From JASHVB01 sp049522565 (GTDB taxonomy: Bacteria; Pseudomonadota; Alphaproteobacteria; Acetobacterales; Acetobacteraceae), in contig JBEKNT010000227.1 in NCBI GenBank assembly GCA_049522565.1, positions 1 to 10,740 on the forward strand: DNA of 10,740 bases, written 5' to 3'. Position 1 is the first letter of the stretch. Each line of letters opens with the position of its first letter. The notes under the pieces were generated by a model, which saw only the letters and a program-made list of their open reading frames with translations, did no database searches and was not told the origin of the DNA. This document shows, piece by piece, positions 6,816-10,740 of the stretch. A program made the position numbers and the translations under genes.

Positions 6816-6829
6816 TTGACCCAGGTCAA
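6816..6829 (+). promoter_or_regulatory. FNR/FixK-like binding box upstream of the deacetylase-hydrolase unit
   Basis: The sequence is TTGAC-CCAG-GTCAA, with symmetric 5-bp arms and the 4-bp spacer of CRP/FNR-family sites. It is centred about 148 bp before the ATG at 6971. It matches the box at 1560 in 14 of 16 positions over TTGACCCANNTCAATG. I could not find a good -10 at the class II distance (about 6850-6857). It might drive a leader longer than 100 nt, act at a class I position, or serve a gene now lost. Confidence 0.5.
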
Positions 6830-6930
6830 TGTCGGATCGGCCGGGGCATCGCAGTGTGCGCGCGCTTTCGAACGCGATGGGATCGTTGACGGTTGCACGC
6901 ACCGTGCGCAGCCGGCCCTGTGATGCAGGA

Positions 6931-6948
6931 CGAAGGCGAAGGCGAAGA
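6931..6948 (+). repeat. Three tandem copies of a hexamer (CGAAGG, CGAAGG, CGAAGA)
   Basis: The purine-rich tandem repeat lies 23-40 nt upstream of the deacetylase start codon. With only three copies, the last imperfect, there is no strong case for phase variation. It may supply an unstructured purine-rich leader. Confidence 0.4.
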
Positions 6949-6970
6949 TGGAGGCGTCCGGTAAGGTCCC

Positions 6971-7837
6971 ATGTCGTTCAGCATGCCTGCACTGCTCCGG
7001 CGCATCGCGCACGCTGCGTCATCGCGGCGGCCCGGCCATGGCAGCCACCGGGCCCTGCGGTTCATCGCCACGGTCCTGGCGATCTGCACCGTGCTTGCCG
7101 CGACACCGGGAGGCGCCATTGCGCAACGGCAAGATGGCGCGGCCATCCTGGTGTATCACCGGTTTGGACCAGTTGCCGCTTCGACGACCGTGTCGGATGC
7201 AGCGCTCGACGAACAGCTCGCGTGGCTGGCTTCGCATGCCAGGGTCGCACCGCTGCGCTCGGTGATCGGCGCGTTGCACGCCGGCATGAGTTCTGCTGAC
7301 CGCCCCTGCGTCGCCATTACTGCCGATGACGGGCACCGCTCGGTGTACACCGATCTGTATCCGCGCATCCGACGCTACCGGCTACCGGTGACCCTGTTCA
7401 TCTATCCCTCCGCCATATCCAATGCGTCGTACGCGCTGACCTGGGCGCAGCTACAGGAAATGACGGAATCGGGCCTGGTCGATGTCCAGTCGCACACCTA
7501 CTGGCATCCGAACTTCAAACAGGAGAAGGCGCGCCGTTCGCCCGCCGACTATCGCGACTTCGTTGCCATGCAACTCTCGCGTTCGAAGCAGGTGCTCGAG
7601 GCGCGGATCGGCCGTCCCGTGGACATGCTGGCGTGGCCCTTCGCCATTCATGACGACGAGTTGGAAGCGGCGGCGGCGCGGGCGGGCTACACTGCCGGCT
7701 TCCTACTGAGCAACCAGGTCGCACGGCCCGGTACCGACATGCTCGCCCTGCCACGCGTGTGGATGTCCGACGGCGACCGGGGCGCGCGCCTCGCCGCCGT
7801 GATCCAGGCAGCCTGTGCCGCCAACGCCGGCCAGTGA
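6971..7837 (+). CDS. Exported polysaccharide deacetylase (CE4/NodB-like)
   Basis: A 288-residue protein likely to remove N- or O-acetyl groups from a polysaccharide outside the cytoplasm. A basic N-terminus (residues 1-27) is followed by a hydrophobic segment (about 29-45) ending in GGAIAQ, consistent with a Sec signal peptide or membrane anchor. AILVYHRFG (58-66) begins the catalytic domain. The first CE4 motif is TADDG (117-121; D119 as likely base and D120 as metal ligand), where TFDDG is usual. The second is SHTYWH (174-179), giving the zinc ligands H175 and H179. LAWPFAIHDDEL corresponds to motif 3. The layout is like PgaB/IcaB-type deacetylases without a hydrolase domain. The ATG at 6971 has only a weak ribosome site (AAGG, 6963-6966). 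Its stop overlaps the start of the hydrolase gene by one base, so the two form an operon. The substrate is not known. Confidence 0.88.
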   Translation: MSFSMPALLRRIAHAASSRRPGHGSHRALRFIATVLAICTVLAATPGGAIAQRQDGAAILVYHRFGPVAASTTVSDAALDEQLAWLASHARVAPLRSVIGALHAGMSSADRPCVAITADDGHRSVYTDLYPRIRRYRLPVTLFIYPSAISNASYALTWAQLQEMTESGLVDVQSHTYWHPNFKQEKARRSPADYRDFVAMQLSRSKQVLEARIGRPVDMLAWPFAIHDDELEAAAARAGYTAGFLLSNQVARPGTDMLALPRVWMSDGDRGARLAAVIQAACAANAGQ

Positions 7838-9120
7838 TGACGATCCGCACGCTCGCCGCCGCCCTGCTGTGCGTGATGATCCTTGCGCCAACTTGCGATG
7901 CCCTGGAGGGCAGGATCGTCGATGCAACGACCGGGGCCGGTGTCGCCGGCGCGACGGTCACACTCGGCGATCGTATCGTGCAAACCGATCAGGCGGGCCG
8001 CTTCGACAGCGAGGCGGCGACGCAAGTGCAGGCACGCGCGCCGGGCTATCGGTCCGCATCGATGGCCGCGGCGGCATTCTGGCAGGGCGATGCGACACTG
8101 CGGCTGACGCAATTCCAGCCAAAGGCGCTGTATCTTTCGTTCTACGGCATCGGCAGCGAGCCAATCCGCGATGCCGCGCTCAAACTGCTGCATGATGCGA
8201 AGCTGAACGCGTTGGTCATCGACGTGAAGGGCGACCGCGGGCTGATCGGCTGGCCCACCGACATCGCGCTGGCGCACGCCGTGGGAGCGCAGCGGGTCAT
8301 CACCATCCCCGACCTGCCGGCACTGCTGCAATCGCTGCACGCACAGGGCATCTATGCGATCGCCCGCATCGTCGCGTTCAAGGACGACCCGCTCGCCACC
8401 GCGCGGCCCGAGCTGGCGGTGAAGCTGGCGGGCGGCGCGATCTTCCGCGATCGCGAGAGCCTGGCCTGGACGGATCCTTCCCTCCAGCAGGTGCGCGACT
8501 ACAACGTCGCCGTCGCGGTCGAGGCCGCGCGTGCGGGATTCGACGAAATCCAGTTCGACTATCTGCGCTTTCCCGACGCACCACACGGCATCGCATTTGC
8601 CCGGCCGACGACGCAGGCCGATCGGTTGGAGGCGATCGTCGGCTTCCTCGCCGAGGCCCACCGGCAACTCGCGCCGTTCAACGTCTATCTGGCGGCCGAC
8701 ATCTTCGGCTATGTCTGCTGGAATCCGACCGACACCGGCATTGGTCAGCGGCTGGAGGAAATCATGCCGCTGGTCGATTACGTCTCGCCGATGCTGTATC
8801 CTTCGGGCTTCCAGTTCGGCATCCCGGGCTATCCGAATCCGGTGGCGCATCCCTACGAGATTGTGCGGCTGACGCTGGAGCATGCCCGAGTGCGCCTCGG
8901 CGTGGCGCCGATACGCTTCCGTCCCTGGCTTCAGGCGTTCAAGGACTATGCGTTCGACCGGCGCACGTTCGATGCCAGCGAAGTAGCGGCGCAAATTCGT
9001 GCGGCGGCGGATGCCGGGTCCGATGGATGGATGCTGTGGAACCCGCACAACGCCTATGGCGGGGTTGGATTGGCGGAAGCGGACGAGCGGTCGGAGGAAC
9101 GGTCCTCCGCCTGCTTTTGA
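7837..9120 (+). CDS. Exported putative glycoside hydrolase (DUF4015 type)
   Basis: A 427-residue protein. Residues 1-22 form a signal peptide (hydrophobic TLAAALLCVMILAP, cleavage near CDA-LEG). Residues about 24-80 resemble a small carboxypeptidase regulatory-like beta-sandwich (GRIVDATTGAGVAGATVTL). Residues about 92-415 form a TIM barrel of the DUF4015 putative glycoside hydrolase kind, with VIDVKGDRG, DEIQFDYLRFP (236-246, D236, E237 and D241 as candidate catalytic acids), VDYVSPMLYPSGF and GWMLWNPHNAYGG. The start ATG at 7837-7839 overlaps the deacetylase stop as TGATG, which implies translational coupling. An upstream in-frame start at 7759 would lie inside the deacetylase gene and disrupt the signal peptide. 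The last 15 or so residues after GGVGLAEA look unconserved. The pairing suggests both proteins act on the same polysaccharide, one deacetylating and one cutting. Hydrolase activity is inferred from the fold. Confidence 0.88.
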   Translation: MTIRTLAAALLCVMILAPTCDALEGRIVDATTGAGVAGATVTLGDRIVQTDQAGRFDSEAATQVQARAPGYRSASMAAAAFWQGDATLRLTQFQPKALYLSFYGIGSEPIRDAALKLLHDAKLNALVIDVKGDRGLIGWPTDIALAHAVGAQRVITIPDLPALLQSLHAQGIYAIARIVAFKDDPLATARPELAVKLAGGAIFRDRESLAWTDPSLQQVRDYNVAVAVEAARAGFDEIQFDYLRFPDAPHGIAFARPTTQADRLEAIVGFLAEAHRQLAPFNVYLAADIFGYVCWNPTDTGIGQRLEEIMPLVDYVSPMLYPSGFQFGIPGYPNPVAHPYEIVRLTLEHARVRLGVAPIRFRPWLQAFKDYAFDRRTFDASEVAAQIRAAADAGSDGWMLWNPHNAYGGVGLAEADERSEERSSACF

Positions 9121-9285
9121 CCCGGCGCGCTCCGACGACCAGGGTTCCGATCCTTGCCCGGCCGGCGGAATTTCATACGTGAAGGTGACGGTACCGCGCG
9201 GCTTCCGTCCGGCCTCATCGTCAGGCCCCGCGCCATCGCTGTAGCACTTTGCCGCTTGCAGCACCGCTTTTGCCGAAGCTTCACG

Positions 9286-9332
9286 GGCCGCGGCAGCCGG
9301 ACATTGAGCCAGCATCGCGCGGCCGCGGCAGC
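9286..9332 (+). repeat. 12-bp direct repeat GGCCGCGGCAGC
   Basis: Two exact copies lie at 9286-9297 and 9321-9332, 35 bp apart start to start. The second copy abuts the FNR box at 9333. In DNA this rich in GC the repeat could arise by chance. Confidence 0.4.
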
Positions 9333-9346
9333 TTGATCGAGATCAA
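9333..9346 (+). promoter_or_regulatory. Perfect FNR/FixK consensus box
   Basis: TTGAT-CGAG-ATCAA matches the FNR-family consensus TTGAT-N4-ATCAA at every defined position. It is centred at 9339.5, 82 bp before the cDPGS-like start codon. Its distance to the -10-like TATGCT (9368-9373) fits a class II activator site near -41. This is the strongest regulatory call in the window. Confidence 0.75.
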
Positions 9347-9367
9347 GGCCAATCGCCGTGGCGCCGC

Positions 9368-9373
9368 TATGCT
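9368..9373 (+). promoter_or_regulatory. Putative -10 element TATGCT
   Basis: TATGCT matches TATAAT at four of six positions. It would start transcription near 9380, placing the FNR box at about -41 and giving a leader of about 42 nt before the ATG at 9422. No -35 hexamer is needed at an activator-dependent class II promoter. The inference rests on spacing. Confidence 0.5.
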
Positions 9374-9421
9374 TGCCCACGCATTGCAGCCGAAGCAGCC
9401 AACAGATCCGATGAGGGCACC

Positions 9422-10735
9422 ATGCGTGCGGTGATTCTGGGCGCGGCGGGACGCGACTTCCACAACTTCAACACCGTATATCGCGACGACCCGGCGAGCG
9501 TCGTTGTCGCGTTCACTGCCACGCAGATTCCCGGGATCGCCGATCGCACCTATCCGGCAGCGTTGGCGGGCCCGCGTTATCCCGCGGGCATACCGATCGT
9601 CCCCGAGGAACGTCTGGAAGACCTGTGCCGCGCACAGCATGTCGACCAGGTCGTGTTCGCCTACAGCGACGTGCCGCACACGCACGTCATGCATCTCGCG
9701 TCCCGTGCGCTGGCCGCCGGCGCGGACTTCGTATTGCTCGGGCCGCAGCGCACGATGCTGACCGCCTCGCGCCCGGTGATCGCGGTCAGTGGATTGCGTA
9801 CCGGTTGCGGCAAGTCGCCGATCTCGCGCTGGCTGGCCGCGCATCTGCGCGCGCGCGGCCGCCGCGTCGCGGTGATCCGCCATCCGATGCCGTATGGCAA
9901 CCTGGCCATGGAGCGCGTGCAGCGCTTCGCCGTGAACGCCGACCTGGACGCGGCGCAGTGCACCATCGAGGAACGTGAGGAATACGAGCCGCATCTGGCG
10001 TGCGGCGATGTCGTGTTCGCCGGCGTTGACTATGCGGCCATCCTACGGGCCGCGGAGGCCGAGGCGGACATCCTGGTGTGGGACGGCGGCAACAACGACT
10101 TCCCGTTCATCCGTCCCGATCTGCACATCGGCGTCGCCGACGCGCTACGGCCAGACCAGGTCACGACGCATCACCCGGGGGAAACGGTCGCACGCATGGC
10201 GGACGTGCTGGTGGTGAACAAGTTCGACGCGGCGTCAGCGGCCGATGTGGCTGCCCTCACGGCTCGCCTGCGCGCGATCAATCCGCATGCCGCCATTGTC
10301 CATGGCAGTTTGCCGGTGCGGCTGGACAATCCGGAGGCGGTGCGCGGACGGCGCGTGCTGGTCATCGAGGACGGCCCGACGCTGACCCATGGCGGCATGG
10401 CCTATGGCGCCGGCGCCGTCGCGGCACGCGCTGCTGGCGCGGCGGAACTCGTCGATCCACGTCTCTCCGCGCCGCCGGAGATGCTGACGGTGTTCACGCA
10501 ATTTCCGCATATCGGCAAGGTGCTGCCCGCGCTCGGATACAGCGAGACGCAACGGCGCGCGCTGGCCAGGACGATCGACGACTCCGAAGCCGAGCTGGTC
10601 GTGGCCGCGACGCCGATCGACCTTGCGAGGTTGATATCGATCAGCAAGCCAATCGTGCGCGTGCGTTACAAATTCGCCGAGGATCCAGCCAACCCGCTGT
10701 CGGCGATTGTCGATGTGTTCCTGACCAGGCGCTGA
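9422..10735 (+). CDS. Cyclic 2,3-diphosphoglycerate synthetase-like P-loop protein
   Basis: A complete 437-residue cytosolic protein of the COG2403/cyclic 2,3-diphosphoglycerate synthetase family. In methanogens the enzyme uses ATP to close 2,3-diphosphoglycerate into the cyclic form; the bacterial members have no settled role. It begins with a Rossmann-like segment, VILGAAGRDFHNFN (4-17). A Walker A loop, GLRTGCGKS (124-132), follows, then VWDGGNNDFPF (219-229) and NKFD (266-269), which resembles the NKxD base-recognition motif of GTPases. The C-terminus ends normally (VRVRYKFAEDP, then VDVFLTRR). The ATG is preceded by TGAGGG (9412-9417) at short spacing; no better start is visible upstream. 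A perfect FNR box and a -10 element precede it, so low-oxygen induction is likely. Whether it makes cyclic diphosphoglycerate or is a GTP-dependent protein of another kind cannot be told from the sequence. Confidence 0.88.
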   Translation: MRAVILGAAGRDFHNFNTVYRDDPASVVVAFTATQIPGIADRTYPAALAGPRYPAGIPIVPEERLEDLCRAQHVDQVVFAYSDVPHTHVMHLASRALAAGADFVLLGPQRTMLTASRPVIAVSGLRTGCGKSPISRWLAAHLRARGRRVAVIRHPMPYGNLAMERVQRFAVNADLDAAQCTIEEREEYEPHLACGDVVFAGVDYAAILRAAEAEADILVWDGGNNDFPFIRPDLHIGVADALRPDQVTTHHPGETVARMADVLVVNKFDAASAADVAALTARLRAINPHAAIVHGSLPVRLDNPEAVRGRRVLVIEDGPTLTHGGMAYGAGAVAARAAGAAELVDPRLSAPPEMLTVFTQFPHIGKVLPALGYSETQRRALARTIDDSEAELVVAATPIDLARLISISKPIVRVRYKFAEDPANPLSAIVDVFLTRR

Positions 10736-10740
10736 CAATC

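Larger units (their letters stand above)
6343..6970. other. Mostly non-coding stretch after the ackA remnant
   Basis: These 628 bases hold no gene I can identify. Codon usage in most frames lacks the bias seen in neighbouring genes, which suggests decayed or intergenic DNA continuous with the ackA remnant. It contains one doubtful small ORF (6374-6607), an FNR/FixK-like box (6816-6829) and a short tandem hexamer (6931-6948). Frames on both strands between 6608 and 6970 resemble no family I recognise. Confidence 0.45.
9121..9421. other. Intergenic region between the hydrolase and the cDPGS-like gene
   Basis: This stretch of 301 bases has no convincing gene. It contains a 12-bp direct repeat, a perfect FNR box and a likely -10 element, annotated separately. 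No clear intrinsic terminator for the hydrolase gene is visible. A minus-strand frame starting near 9315 reads protein-like for a short way, but has no stop of its own before running antisense through the hydrolase gene. Confidence 0.5.

Noticed and set aside
7759..7836. An earlier start for the hydrolase gene.
   Set aside because: It would lie within the deacetylase gene and place 26 Arg/Pro-rich residues before a clean signal peptide; the ATG at 7837 with TGATG coupling is better.
7687..9315. A 542-codon minus-strand open frame antisense to the hydrolase gene and part of the deacetylase gene, with a short start region (GRKPRGTVTFTYEIPPA) faintly like a TonB C-terminus.
   Set aside because: It runs opposite two well-identified genes, its composition is that of an antisense shadow in high-GC DNA, and it lacks a ribosome site and a stop near the TonB-like part. 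At most a tiny remnant lies at about 9160-9315, which I cannot support.
1..10740. CRISPR array, toxin-antitoxin, phage or transposon cargo as the novel system.
   Set aside because: No regularly spaced repeats, transposase, integrase, terminal inverted repeats or toxin-like gene pairs were seen.

Overview
The window is high-GC bacterial DNA (GC-rich third codon positions, long spurious reading frames on both strands). The tryptophanyl-tRNA synthetase and the GC-rich intergenic palindromic repeat look alphaproteobacterial. I cannot place it more finely from sequence alone; Acetobacteraceae-like or sphingomonad-like lineages are guesses. No tRNA or rRNA gene, CRISPR array, IS element or phage gene was seen.

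Layout. (1) 1-243: non-coding, with a C/G-tract palindromic repeat downstream of trpS. (2) 244-1242, minus strand: trpS, complete. (3) 1243-1649: divergent intergenic region ending in an FNR/FixK-like box, a hairpin and a Shine-Dalgarno. (4) 1650-5923, plus strand: a tight run of a YidB/DUF937-family protein, a DUF3775-like protein, a helix-hairpin-helix protein resembling the N-terminus of family X DNA polymerases, and phosphoenolpyruvate synthase (ppsA). The first three genes overlap by 8 and 11 bp, and ppsA follows after 15 nt. (5) 5948-6342: a collapsed acetate kinase gene (ackA) that keeps its N-terminus, one internal block and its C-terminus in different frames. (6) 6343-6970: a poorly coding stretch with one doubtful small ORF and a second FNR/FixK-like box. 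(7) 6971-9120: a two-gene unit encoding an exported polysaccharide deacetylase and an exported DUF4015-type putative glycoside hydrolase, overlapping by one base. (8) 9121-9421: intergenic, with a perfect FNR box correctly spaced from a plausible -10. (9) 9422-10735: a complete cyclic 2,3-diphosphoglycerate synthetase-like P-loop protein.

How the parts fit. Three 14-bp boxes of the form TTGA(T/C)-N4-(A/G)TCAA lie in the three sizeable intergenic gaps that precede plus-strand genes. This suggests that much of the window is one locus controlled by a CRP/FNR-family (FNR, FixK or ANR type) low-oxygen regulator. The ppsA-ackA pairing fits rerouting of pyruvate, PEP and acetate carbon under oxygen limitation, with the acetate kinase branch now lost at this site. 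The deacetylase and hydrolase pair would act outside the cytoplasm on a polysaccharide, like the two halves of PgaB made as separate proteins. The regulatory link is inferred; the boxes, gene overlaps and protein motifs are read directly from the sequence.
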